A stretch of DNA of 64,000 nucleotides from Novosphingobium sp. (GTDB lineage Bacteria > Pseudomonadota > Alphaproteobacteria > Sphingomonadales > Sphingomonadaceae), in the NCBI GenBank assembly GCA_017745295.1, contig JAGHZR010000014.1, positions 1 to 64,000 of the forward strand, given 5' to 3'. The position numbers and the translations under genes are program-made. The notes beneath the pieces are model-generated. The model had not been told where the DNA came from. It saw nothing but the letters and a program-made list of their open reading frames with translations, and ran no database searches. Shown piece after piece: positions 44,725 to 53,111 of this stretch. Every line of letters starts with the position of its first letter. Within the stretch, counting starts at the first letter, position 1.

Positions 44725-45179
44725 GGGGCCGCTCAGCGCAGGCCGCCTACGACAAGGATGGGGCCGGGGGCGACGACGGTATCGGTGCGGTTCACAAGCG
44801 GCTTCCTGTTGCGACGGGTTCCGCCGCCAGGGTGCACCGCGCCGGGCGCTTCCGGCAATTCCCCGGAAGCATAGCACCTCCGGTCATTCGCGCCGCCGTT
44901 CGCCCCAAGGGATTAGATACGCGAGCAGCATCGGGCACCCTAATACCGCCGACCGAAACGGGCGCACTTCCGAAATAAGAAGGCAAAAAAACACGACGAT
45001 TTCTATTTGTTACGAGTTGATGAAATTTACATCCATACCGGACGTAAATCTTATGAAATTAAAATTCATACACCACCACGAACAGCCCCGTTGGCAATCC
45101 ATTTCATAAAAGGCATGAGTAATCGGAATCCGCGGGGCTGGAAAATCTCTGGATTCGATCATTGATTCAGGGAGGCAAT
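44725..45179. other. 455-base region with an AT-rich island
   Basis: No supported gene. From about 44980 to 45120 the sequence is much richer in A and T than the rest of the window (for example TTACGAGTTGATGAAATTTA and stretches near 45040-45070). This is probably the promoter region of the tail-collar gene. The base composition change may mark the edge of an acquired module. Confidence 0.6.
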
Positions 45180-45815
45180 ATGAGCGAGCCGTTCGTCGGA
45201 CAGATAATGCAGGTGGGATTCAATTTTGCCCCGACCGGATGGGCGACCTGCAATGGACAAATACTCAGCATCTCCCAGAACAACGTGCTGTTCTCGTTGC
45301 TCGGCACGACATTCGGCGGAAACGGCACGACCACGTTCGCCTTGCCGAACGCCGCCGGTCGCTCGTTCCTCGGGCTGGGACAGAGCACTGCGAGCGGGCA
45401 GAACTACAACTGGGGCCAGATCGCGGGGACCGAAACGGAAACGCTGACGATCGCCAACATGCCTGCCCATAATCATGCGGCGACCTTCACCGGTACGGCA
45501 GGCACGACGTCGGCGAGCGGCTCGATCCAGGCGGTCACCGGCACCACGAACCAGACGAATATCCCTGCGGAGGGTTCGCTGCTGACCAATGCCGCGAACG
45601 CCGGTCCGAACCAGGTGAAGATCTATGCGCCCAGCGGGACCACCGGCCCCGTAGTCAATCTGGGCGGGGTCGCCATCACCGGCGGCAGCTTCACGCCGCA
45701 GGGTTCGGTTACGGTGGGCATCGCCGGCGGCAACGCGCCGTTTTCCCTTATGAATCCCTATCTCGCGGTACAGACCAACATATCGCTCTACGGTATCTAT
45801 CCATCCCGTTCCTGA
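45180..45815 (+). CDS. Phage-tail-collar (MdpB/microcystin-dependent-like) protein
   Basis: 211 aa. The N-terminal tail-collar domain (EPFVGQIMQVGFNFAPTGWA, TCNGQILSISQNNVLFSLLGTTFGGNGTTTFALPNAAGR) is followed by a Gly/Thr/Ala-rich beta region and an ISLYGIYPSR end. Such proteins occur outside prophages in many Proteobacteria, usually with small companion genes, and their function is unresolved. No phage genes are nearby. GGAGG lies four bases before 45180. An AT-rich region precedes it. Confidence 0.9.
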   Translation: MSEPFVGQIMQVGFNFAPTGWATCNGQILSISQNNVLFSLLGTTFGGNGTTTFALPNAAGRSFLGLGQSTASGQNYNWGQIAGTETETLTIANMPAHNHAATFTGTAGTTSASGSIQAVTGTTNQTNIPAEGSLLTNAANAGPNQVKIYAPSGTTGPVVNLGGVAITGGSFTPQGSVTVGIAGGNAPFSLMNPYLAVQTNISLYGIYPSRS

Positions 45816-45833
45816 TCGATCGCCACGAAAAAG

Positions 45834-45869
45834 GATGCGGCGCCTGTCCTTCCAGACAGGCGCCGCATC
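45834..45869. terminator. Bidirectional terminator between convergent genes
   Basis: Perfect 15-bp stem (45834-45848 with 45855-45869), loop CTTCCA. On the reverse strand the stem is followed by CTTTTTCG, so it suits the small reverse-strand gene best. Confidence 0.9.
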
Positions 45870-45880
45870 GCGTTGTACCG

Positions 45881-46171
45881 TCAGGCGAAAACCGCCTCGT
45901 AGATCCGGCGGTCGGGCTGGGGCTGCAACTGCGTGACACAGATGGCGTGAGGGCCGCCCTTCCCACAGTCGAACTCGTACGTTCCGTCGATCAGATAAGT
46001 ATCGAGAGCGGATTCGAAGTAGAGCGAAAAGGGCACGCGCACATCGAAGCCTGCAATGGCATTGCGGCGATGGATGCGTCCCAAAGTGATTTCGACCGGC
46101 TCCGGCACCGTTCCGACGCGGACCTTGCGGCCGACCCAGGGTTCAAAATCTTCCGGTGTAAGCAGTGACAT
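45881..46171 (-). CDS. Small companion protein of the tail-collar module (DUF6916-like)
   Basis: 96 aa. Starts MSLLTPEDFEPWVGRKVRVG and continues with strands such as FDVRVPFSLYFESALDTYLIDGTYEF, ending GPHAICVTQLQPQPDRRIYEAVFA. This pattern fits the small DUF6916-type proteins found beside MdpB-like tail-collar genes; I assign it from memory of the family. No signal peptide. Convergent with the tail-collar gene and divergent from the acetyltransferase. Function unknown. Confidence 0.75.
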   Translation of the reverse strand: MSLLTPEDFEPWVGRKVRVGTVPEPVEITLGRIHRRNAIAGFDVRVPFSLYFESALDTYLIDGTYEFDCGKGGPHAICVTQLQPQPDRRIYEAVFA

Positions 46172-46293
46172 GGCTTGCCGTTTCCCCCACGGACGAGCGA
46201 ATCTTCGTCCTCGTTCCGGAACCTGCCACTATAACCGTCGGTCGTGAAGCCGGGTCGCAATGACGCGGGCCGGTATGTCGACCCGATCGGGAG

Positions 46294-46890
46294 ATGCGTA
46301 AGCTGATGGATCCCTGCGCGTTGAAACCGTTCCCCACCGCTCGCCCGATGCCGGCCCTGACCGAAGAACTCCGGAGATCGGCCATCGAACTTCCGCCCGC
46401 ATCCGCTGCGGATGTTCCATTTCTTCGCGCACTATACAGAGCCTCGCGGCTTGCCGAACTGCTGATGACGCCTTGGTCCGCCGAACAGAAACGAACTTTT
46501 CTCGACGATCAGTTCGCCCGTCAGCACGGACATTTCCTGAGAGTCCACCGCAGGGGCGACTACCGGGTAATCGTCCAGGCTGGACGCTCCGTTGGGCGGA
46601 TCTACTGCGATCGTAGCGGTCGCGACTGGACGCTGATCGACATCCTGCTTTCGCAAGAGGCCCAGGGGAAAGGCATCGGCAGCGCCCTTATCCGCTGGAT
46701 ACAGCACTCGGCCCTTGTCGCGGGCGGGGCGCAATTGCGGCTGAGCGTCGCGCATGACAATCCCCGCGCACGCAAGCTCTACGACCAACTGGGTTTTTTC
46801 GAGACCGAGGTCGGTGCAACCCACACCAAGATGGCCTGGAACGGAAACGTCTCAGTTCCATCGGAACCGGACTGCTGCCGCGAAATATAA
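46294..46890 (+). CDS. GNAT-family N-acetyltransferase
   Basis: 198 aa. Acetyl-CoA-binding motif QEAQGKGIGSALIRWIQHSA, followed by LSVAHDNPRARKLYDQLGFFETEVGATHTKMAW. GNAT genes recur beside MdpB-like tail-collar genes, so it may modify that protein or a related small molecule. The substrate is unknown. GGGAG touches the ATG at 46294, so the real start may be the in-frame ATG at 46306. Confidence 0.88.
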   Translation: MRKLMDPCALKPFPTARPMPALTEELRRSAIELPPASAADVPFLRALYRASRLAELLMTPWSAEQKRTFLDDQFARQHGHFLRVHRRGDYRVIVQAGRSVGRIYCDRSGRDWTLIDILLSQEAQGKGIGSALIRWIQHSALVAGGAQLRLSVAHDNPRARKLYDQLGFFETEVGATHTKMAWNGNVSVPSEPDCCREI

Positions 46891-46893
46891 GGT

Positions 46894-46940
46894 GCGAAGC
46901 GGCGCCTGGGGCAAGGGACACGCCCCAGGCGCCGCTTCGC
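46894..46940. terminator. Long hairpin between acetyltransferase and receptor genes
   Basis: Perfect 19-bp stem (46894-46912 with 46922-46940), loop AAGGGACAC, between the ends of two convergent genes. No T run, but the stem strength suggests a bidirectional terminator. Confidence 0.8.
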
Positions 46941-46995
46941 GTTCCCCCGCAGGGCCATCGGGAAACGACGGCTCCGCGGGGGAGTCACGGGGTTG

Positions 46996-49900
46996 TTAGA
47001 AGTCCACCTTGGCGCCGATACGCAGGTAACGGCCCATGAACAGGCGGTCCTGCCAGGCGGGGTTGAACTGGTACAGGCCGTAACCCGCGTTCGGATCGTA
47101 CTTCGGCTTGCCGTCGAGCACGTTCAGCACGTCGAAGTAGAGCTTGAACTGGTCCGCCACCTTGACTTCGCCGTGGGCGTCGAGGTCGAAAGTGCTCGGG
47201 CCATGGCACTGCACGGCATCGCCATTGTCATAGCTGACCAACTGGCCTGCTGCCGCGCTGGCGGCGCAATCCTTGTAGGTGCCACCGGCGTCGGCCGAAG
47301 TGCTGGAATAGCCGCTGGTGTAGTTCGCGGTCAGCGTCAGGCTGGCGCGATCGTTGAAGTCCAGCGTGTTCTGCCAGGTCAGGCGGAAGCGGGGGGCACC
47401 CGAGCACGAGGTCAGGCTGCAGCCGCCCAGCGACCCGTCGTAGCGCCACACTTCACCGTTGTCGTTCTCCTGCTCCAGACGGATCAGGTACGAGGCATTG
47501 GCCTTGGTCTGCCACGAGATCGTGTTGGTCAGATTGAAGCGGGCATCGGCCGAGAAGTCGATACCCTTGCCAAGCATCGCGTTCTGGTTGTTGAACGTGC
47601 CGACGATCTGGCCCAGCAGCGGCAGGGCGCTCGGGTTCTGCGGATCGGGCTGGCCCGGTACCACGGTGATGCCCGGAACATTCACTACACCGTTATTGCC
47701 GTAGTACTGCTCGTAGATATTATCGTCGATCATCGGCGACGTGATCAGGTTGGTGATCTTCGTGCGCCAGTAGTCGAGCGTGAAGGTGACGTTGCGGACC
47801 GGCTGGACGACCATGCCGAAGGTGTAGGAGGTCGAACGCTCCGCCTTCAGATCGGGGTTGCCGCCAGAGGTCACGCCCGGCGAGTAGGTACCGGCGTAAT
47901 AGGCCGGGTTGCTGCCGTGGGCCGCGCAGAAGGCCTGGTAGATCGCCTGAGTGCAGTTGATCTGGGCGCTGTTGTAGCCGGTCGAAGGCGCCTGGAACGA
48001 TTCGTTCAGGTTCGGCGCACGGAACCCGCGCGAGAAGGTGCCGCGCAGCTTGACCTGCTCGATCGGACGGAATTCGGCCTCGAACTTGGGCGAGAACGCC
48101 TTCTGGCCAGTCGAGTAGTGGTCGTAGGAACCATCCGCCTTGACGCGCAGCGAGTCGATGATCGGCACCGAGATTTCATACGAGGTCGACCAGACGTCGC
48201 GGTGGCCCACCACGCTCACGGCGTTGATGCCGTAGTAGCGCGCGTAGGGGTTCGCATCGTTGGGCGCGTTGGCACTCGGGTTGTTGATCGACTCGTAGCG
48301 ATACTGACCGGCGACGGCCACGTTCACCATGCCGCCCGGCAGTTCGAACACGTCCTTGCTGAGGGTGCCGATGACCTGCGCCAGCTTCGAGGTGGCGCGG
48401 CGTTCCTGATCGCGGAACACCTGCTGGTTGGCTTCGGCCGAGTTCTGCGAGGGATCGACGAAGTTGTAGGTGCCCTGCGCGATGGCGTCGGCCAGACCCT
48501 GAAGGTAGATGTAGCCGGTGTTCTTGACGTCCAGCGTGACCTTCGAGGCGGTAGCGCCGACCGAGTAGTCCCAACCCTCGCCAAAGCTGCCGTGGATTCC
48601 GGCTGCAACGCGGTAGGTCTTGGCATCGGTGAAGGTGCGGCGCGGCTGGTTGGGCATGCCGCTCAGGCGCGCAAGCTGGCCCTGCGAGGCGAAGGGGTTG
48701 TTCGGGTTGAGCGTGCCGTTAGAGGCATTGCAGCCCGTCGCCAGCAGGTTGCCGTTGGCATCGACGCTGGAGGTGCCGTTGGCGCAGACATAGACCGGCA
48801 GGAAGACGTTGGTGGCGGTGATCTGCTCGCCGCCCGCCGCCGTCTGACCCGCCCACGAGGAGTTCACGGTCTCGTTCGCGGTCTTCACATTATAGTAGTT
48901 GAGCGCGAGGAACGCTTCGGCATTGTCTCCAACCTTCACCGTACCACGCAGCGCCGCGCCCTTGCGGGTCGTTTCCGCGGTGTACATGCGGTAGTCGTTG
49001 ACCAAGTCCTGCTGGCAGACCACCGAGGGGGCGGTGTTGACATTGGTGCCGTTGGTGTACTGGGTCTGGCCCGTAGCCTGCTGTTCAGGCGACAGCGTCG
49101 CGGCATTCAGCCCGCCGCAACCGGCAGCGGCATTGAGCAGCTGGTACGAACCCAGGAAGAGCGGGGCCTGGCCCGGCGTGGTGCTGCCTGCGGCCGGAAC
49201 GGTGCTGGCATAGACCGGCACGTAGTTGCCGTTGGCGTCGATCGTGGTCGTGGTCGCCTGGCCGAAGTTGACGGTAGTCGACTGGAAACCGTTGTAGCTG
49301 CCGTCGGCCTGGATGCCGTTGCGGATGCCGTTGGTCAGGCAGCCCTGTGCGGCGGTGCCGCAGATCGAGCTCTGGTCGGCCGTGCTCCACGGGCCCTTGC
49401 GGTCGCGCAAATAGAGCGAGTCGTTGTGCTGGTATTCGGCGCTGGCGTAGATGTTGAAGCCCTGGTCGTTCAGGTCGCCGTAGCCGTAGCTGGCGTTCAG
49501 GCGCTGCTCACCGCCGTCGCCGCGCTGCGAGATGCCCATCGAACCGTCGAGGTGCAGGCCCTGGACTTCGCGCTTGGTGATGACGTTGACCACACCGGCG
49601 ATCGCATCCGAACCATACGTGGCCGAAGCGCCGTCCAGCAGGGTGTCGATGCTCTGGACGGTCGAGCTGGGGATGCTGTTGATGTCGACGATGTTGCGCT
49701 GGGTATCGTCCGCCAGCGGGTAATAGGCGGTGCGCATGCCGTCGAACAGCGTGAGCGTGTAGGCATTGTTGAAACCGCGCAGCGAGGGCGCGGTGGCGCC
49801 GGTCGTGAAGCCCTGCGCCGACCAGCTCGCCGGGATCGTGCCGGCATTGTTGGCGGTCAGCGACTGGAGCGCATCGGAAACGGTGGTGATGCCGCGCTTC

Positions 49901-50118
49901 GTCAGATCGTCGGCGGTGATGGAGACCACGGGCGACGCGGTGGCAGCGGCGGGATTGCGGGTGATCGAGCCGGTGACGACGATCGCGTTGTCGTCGGAAA
50001 CGTCGGCGGTTTCAGACTGCGAAGCGGCATCCTGCGCCTGGGCGCTACCGCAAAGCAGGACAAATGCTGTGAGGCTCGTGGCGCTGCACAGCACGGCCTT
50101 CTGGAAGGGGGTCTTCAA
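46996..50118 (-). CDS. Large TonB-dependent outer-membrane receptor
   Basis: 1040 aa. Signal peptide cleaved near SAQAQ, then a TonB-box region (AIVVTGSITRNPA), a plug (SPVVSITADDLTKRGITTVSDALQSL...ATYGSDAIAGVVNVITKREV) and a barrel ending with Phe (YLRIGAKVDF). Asn/Gly/Thr-rich loops and scattered cysteine pairs lie in the extracellular part. Receptors of this size and plug style often handle oligosaccharides or peptides in sphingomonads, but the substrate is not shown. A palindrome near 50258 may be its operator. Confidence 0.92.
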   Translation of the reverse strand: MKTPFQKAVLCSATSLTAFVLLCGSAQAQDAASQSETADVSDDNAIVVTGSITRNPAAATASPVVSITADDLTKRGITTVSDALQSLTANNAGTIPASWSAQGFTTGATAPSLRGFNNAYTLTLFDGMRTAYYPLADDTQRNIVDINSIPSSTVQSIDTLLDGASATYGSDAIAGVVNVITKREVQGLHLDGSMGISQRGDGGEQRLNASYGYGDLNDQGFNIYASAEYQHNDSLYLRDRKGPWSTADQSSICGTAAQGCLTNGIRNGIQADGSYNGFQSTTVNFGQATTTTIDANGNYVPVYASTVPAAGSTTPGQAPLFLGSYQLLNAAAGCGGLNAATLSPEQQATGQTQYTNGTNVNTAPSVVCQQDLVNDYRMYTAETTRKGAALRGTVKVGDNAEAFLALNYYNVKTANETVNSSWAGQTAAGGEQITATNVFLPVYVCANGTSSVDANGNLLATGCNASNGTLNPNNPFASQGQLARLSGMPNQPRRTFTDAKTYRVAAGIHGSFGEGWDYSVGATASKVTLDVKNTGYIYLQGLADAIAQGTYNFVDPSQNSAEANQQVFRDQERRATSKLAQVIGTLSKDVFELPGGMVNVAVAGQYRYESINNPSANAPNDANPYARYYGINAVSVVGHRDVWSTSYEISVPIIDSLRVKADGSYDHYSTGQKAFSPKFEAEFRPIEQVKLRGTFSRGFRAPNLNESFQAPSTGYNSAQINCTQAIYQAFCAAHGSNPAYYAGTYSPGVTSGGNPDLKAERSTSYTFGMVVQPVRNVTFTLDYWRTKITNLITSPMIDDNIYEQYYGNNGVVNVPGITVVPGQPDPQNPSALPLLGQIVGTFNNQNAMLGKGIDFSADARFNLTNTISWQTKANASYLIRLEQENDNGEVWRYDGSLGGCSLTSCSGAPRFRLTWQNTLDFNDRASLTLTANYTSGYSSTSADAGGTYKDCAASAAAGQLVSYDNGDAVQCHGPSTFDLDAHGEVKVADQFKLYFDVLNVLDGKPKYDPNAGYGLYQFNPAWQDRLFMGRYLRIGAKVDF

Positions 50119-50714
50119 ATCTACGTTCCTTGTCCATTACTCGGGCGGGACATGCAACCAGACCCGCCAAAAGTGCGGCTGGCGCCGCCATTGGAGCGTT
50201 TCGATCACGCTCGACCGCAGCCCATCGCGCGCAGGACGTTAGGGTTCAAACGACTTTTGCAATGGTATTGCATAACATTGCCAATATGTAGCCATTGTGC
50301 AACAGGTAGCCAATTGGACAGATTTTGGTTCTATTAACTGCGGGTGAATTCGCTGCGATCAGGCCCGTGGAAATGAAAATTCCGGGCAGGCAATTTTGCT
50401 TCCTGCCTGAAGCTGGCGTTTTGTTCTGCGGCGAAGATATGGCCCTGTCGATCCAGGAACCGTCCGGAAATTACAGCACCGACATCACGAACGGCCGGGC
50501 GGTCAAACCCGAGCATGAAGCGAAGGCGCTCGGCGAAACACCTTGTTGCCCTGCCGAACGATTGGAAGACCAAAGTCTTGGAGCCATCAAGAAACAACCG
50601 CCTGCGACCACAAGGCCTGCAAGACAGACGTTCGAACTGAGATGTGAAGAGATAGGACCGCGATAATCTTCATCATTCCCAGCTACTGTTCTGGGATTTC
50701 AGTGAAGAAACTCT
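50119..50714. other. Region upstream of the large receptor gene
   Basis: 596 bases. 50230-50345 is AT-rich and holds the probable receptor promoter and a palindrome. A forward frame at 50325-50666 (113 codons) shows no recognisable domain and no good ribosome site, so I do not call it. Confidence 0.6.
50258..50272. promoter_or_regulatory. Palindrome TGCAAT-GGT-ATTGCA in receptor promoter
   Basis: Perfect 6-bp arms, about 140 bases upstream of the receptor start. A candidate -35/-10 for the receptor, TTGGCT and TACATA with 17-base spacing on the reverse strand, lies nearby. The form resembles LacI/GalR-type operators, but no such regulator is encoded in the window. Confidence 0.45.
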
Positions 50715-50804
<90 letters not shown>

Positions 50805-50957
50805 GCTAGAGATGCGATAGCGATGGAAGGTCTCCATCGGGTCGGGAAGCGCGCCACTAGCGTGACCTTTCAGGCTTGCCAAGCCCCTCTTTTCAAAAAT
50901 GGGGATTATCCACAAGCATTCCTTGTGAGCGAACCGCAGGAAACCTATATTTCCTGC

Positions 50958-51338
50958 ATGAACAAGGCCTCATTTTTTTCTCCGACGGCCGGCCGCATCA
51001 TCGATGCACCGCGTGAAACACGGGCGCGATTCGGGATCGGCGATGTCGTTCGCCACAGGAATCACGACTTTCGCGGCGTCATCTTCGATATCGATCCGGT
51101 CTTCGCGAACAGCGAGGAATGGTACGAATCCATCCCTCTCAACGTGCGCCCGCGGCGCGACCAGCCTTATTACCACCTCCTCGCCGAGAACGAGGAATCC
51201 AGTTATGTCGCGTATGTCAGCCAGCAGAACCTGATGTCCGACGCAGACGGCGGGCCGGTCGACCACCCCTCGCTCTCGCAGATCTTCGAGGATTTCGACA
51301 ATGGGCGCTATCACTTGCGGCGCGGATTGACGCACTGA
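50958..51338 (+). CDS. hspQ: HspQ-like protein (YccV / hemimethylated-DNA-binding domain)
   Basis: 126 aa. Core ARFGIGDVVRHRNHDFRGVIFDIDPVFANSEEWYESIP, then PYYHLLAENEESSYVAYVSQQNLMSD, which is the HspQ/YccV family signature. In enteric bacteria HspQ is an adaptor for Lon protease and binds hemimethylated DNA near oriC. Its role in alphaproteobacteria is less clear. Followed by a hairpin terminator. Confidence 0.9.
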   Translation: MNKASFFSPTAGRIIDAPRETRARFGIGDVVRHRNHDFRGVIFDIDPVFANSEEWYESIPLNVRPRRDQPYYHLLAENEESSYVAYVSQQNLMSDADGGPVDHPSLSQIFEDFDNGRYHLRRGLTH

Positions 51339-51354
51339 TCCTTCGGCGCACGAA

Positions 51355-51384
51355 AAACCCCGACCGGATGTCCGGCCGGGGTTT
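51355..51384. terminator. Bidirectional terminator between hspQ and ABC permease genes
   Basis: AAACCCCGACCGG (51355-51367) pairs with CCGGCCGGGGTTT (51372-51384) with one mismatch, loop ATGT. A-run before and T-run after support both directions. Confidence 0.85.
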
Positions 51385-51410
51385 CGAAAGCACCTGATTC
51401 GAGCGGGCGG

Positions 51411-52316
51411 TCAGCCCTTGATCTTCCAGCCCGAGCGCAGGACCATGTAGACGATCCCGGCCAGCACGGCGTCGAGCAGGCCCATGCCGAGCGCGCTGTG
51501 CAGCACCGCCATGTTGGTATCGCCAATGTCGCTGACGCCGAGGAAGCCGAAGCGGAAACCCGAGATCACATAGAAGAACGGGTTCATACGGCTGATCACC
51601 TGGAACGCCGGCGCCAGGTTGTCGATCACGTAGAACGTGCCCGACAGCAGCGAGAGCGGCGCGATCACGAAATTGGTGACGGCAGCGTTGTGATCGAACT
51701 TCTCCGCCCAGATCGACGAGAGCAGACCGAGCAGCGAGAGGAAGACCGCACCGGCCAGGCCGAACCACACGACGGCCCAGGGGTGCGCCATCGAAAGATC
51801 GACGCCCGGCCAGAGCAGCATGGCGCCCGTCAACGCCAGGCCGACGAGCACGGCACGGGTCACCGAGGCGCCGATCATCGCCAGCATGAGTTCGCCCTCG
51901 CTCAGCGGCGGCATCAGGTAGTCGATGATCGTGCCCTGGATCTTGCCGGCCAGGAACGCGAAGGCGGCATTGGCGAAAGCGTTCTGCATCATCCCCATGA
52001 CGATCAGGCCGGGCGCCACGAAGGTCGCGAAGTTGACGCCGAGCACTTCGCGGCCGCCCCGGCCCATCGCCACGGTGAAGATCACCAGGAATAGCAGGGT
52101 CGTGATCGCCGGTGCCCAGATCGTCTGGGTCTGGACCTTGAAGAAGCGCCTGACCTCCTTCATATAAAGGGTCTTGAGCCCCTCCCAGTTCACCTGATGG
52201 ATCAGGGGTTCTCCCTTCGCCGGGAACTGGCGGGCCGACACTGTCCGGGATGCGCTGCTTTCGGGCACGATCCCTCCGGAGGTCGGCAGGTCGGTCGAAT
52301 TCGTTTGATCGGGCAT
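51411..52316 (-). CDS. ABC-2 type transporter permease
   Basis: 301 aa. Six predicted helices and the ABC-2 signature VEW-like region WEGLKTLYMKEVRRFFKVQTQTIWAPAITTLLFLVIF. Later LSGTFYVIDNLAPAFQVISRMNPFFYVISGFRFGFLG is typical of NodJ/DrrB-type exporters. No ATPase gene is adjacent, so its partner must be elsewhere. The start at 52316 was chosen because the preceding frame to 52409 overlaps the gcrA promoter. Divergent from gcrA. Confidence 0.88.
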   Translation of the reverse strand: MPDQTNSTDLPTSGGIVPESSASRTVSARQFPAKGEPLIHQVNWEGLKTLYMKEVRRFFKVQTQTIWAPAITTLLFLVIFTVAMGRGGREVLGVNFATFVAPGLIVMGMMQNAFANAAFAFLAGKIQGTIIDYLMPPLSEGELMLAMIGASVTRAVLVGLALTGAMLLWPGVDLSMAHPWAVVWFGLAGAVFLSLLGLLSSIWAEKFDHNAAVTNFVIAPLSLLSGTFYVIDNLAPAFQVISRMNPFFYVISGFRFGFLGVSDIGDTNMAVLHSALGMGLLDAVLAGIVYMVLRSGWKIKG

Positions 52317-52375
52317 GGACCGGCGAGTATCGGCTGCGGCTTTCCAAGGCAAGCCGCGCCACGGAATTTTGGGGC

Positions 52376-52380
52376 GATTC
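52376..52380. promoter_or_regulatory. GANTC methylation site upstream of gcrA
   Basis: GATTC at 52376-52380, 31 bases before the gcrA ATG. CcrM methylates GANTC in alphaproteobacteria, and GcrA acts at methylated sites in promoters. A single site can occur by chance. Confidence 0.4.
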
Positions 52381-52411
52381 TCACTTCGCCCGATGAAGAG
52401 ATGGAACACGA

Positions 52412-53107
52412 ATGAGCTGGACGGACGAGCGGATCGAGAAGCTGACCAAGATGTGGGAGGGCGGAGCCACCGCCAGCCAGATCGCGGACGAACTCGGCGG
52501 CGTGAGCCGCAATGCAGTGATCGGCAAGGCCCACCGCCTCGGCCTCAAGGCACGCCCCTCGCCGGTCAAGGCCAATGAAAAGCCCGCGCGCCCGGCGCCC
52601 GCGCCCAAGAAGCCGAAGCCGGTCGAGGCCGCACCCGCTGCGCCCGAACCCAAGGTCGAGGCCCCGGTCGTGCGCGCCGCGCCGCCGCCTGCGGCACCTG
52701 CGCCGCGTGCGCCGCAACCCGCTGCGGCGCCGGTCGCAGCCGACGACGCCGCGCCGGTCGCGCCCAAGGGACCGCGCGTGGTCTCGGTCGGCCCCGGCGG
52801 CTTCCTGCGCCAGGGTCCCGGCGACCAGCAGCAGCCGATCCCGCCTGCACCGCCGCGCCGCCTCATCCCGGCCAAGCCGAGCCCCGAGATCGCGGACAAG
52901 ACCAGCCTGCTGGACCTTAACGACCGCGTCTGCCGCTGGCCGATGGGCCACCCCGGCGAGCCGGACTTCCACTTCTGCGGCGGCAAGGTGAACCCCGGCT
53001 TCCCGTATTGCGTCGAGCATTGCGGCCGCGCCTACCAGGCCCAGCTTCCGCGCGGCGCCCGCCGTCCTCCTCCGCCGCTGCCGTTCGGCGGTCCGCGGGT
53101 TCGCTGA
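52412..53107 (+). CDS. gcrA: Cell-cycle regulator GcrA
   Basis: 231 aa. The N-terminal DNA-binding domain MSWTDERIEKLTKMWEGGATASQIADELGGVSRNAVIGKAHRLGL is the GcrA signature. A long Pro/Ala linker (about 45-155) precedes the C-terminal sigma-70-interacting domain with CRWPMGHPGEPDFHFCGGK and PYCVEHCGRAYQ. GcrA works with CcrM methylation to time cell-cycle transcription. The linker is longer than in Caulobacter GcrA, which is about 173 aa. Confidence 0.97.
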   Translation: MSWTDERIEKLTKMWEGGATASQIADELGGVSRNAVIGKAHRLGLKARPSPVKANEKPARPAPAPKKPKPVEAAPAAPEPKVEAPVVRAAPPPAAPAPRAPQPAAAPVAADDAAPVAPKGPRVVSVGPGGFLRQGPGDQQQPIPPAPPRRLIPAKPSPEIADKTSLLDLNDRVCRWPMGHPGEPDFHFCGGKVNPGFPYCVEHCGRAYQAQLPRGARRPPPPLPFGGPRVR

Positions 53108-53111
53108 TCCC

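Noticed and set aside
45180..45815. Tail-collar gene as evidence of a prophage
   Set aside because: No other phage structural, integrase or lysis genes lie in the window.
46993..50337. 1114-codon forward frame opposite the large TonB-dependent receptor
   Set aside because: It is antisense to a gene with clear signal peptide, plug and barrel. Its translation is Arg/Gly/Val/His-rich without domains, a usual effect of high GC on the opposite strand.
50325..50666. 113-codon forward frame upstream of tRNA-Ser
   Set aside because: No ribosome site or domain; partly in the AT-rich promoter region of the receptor.
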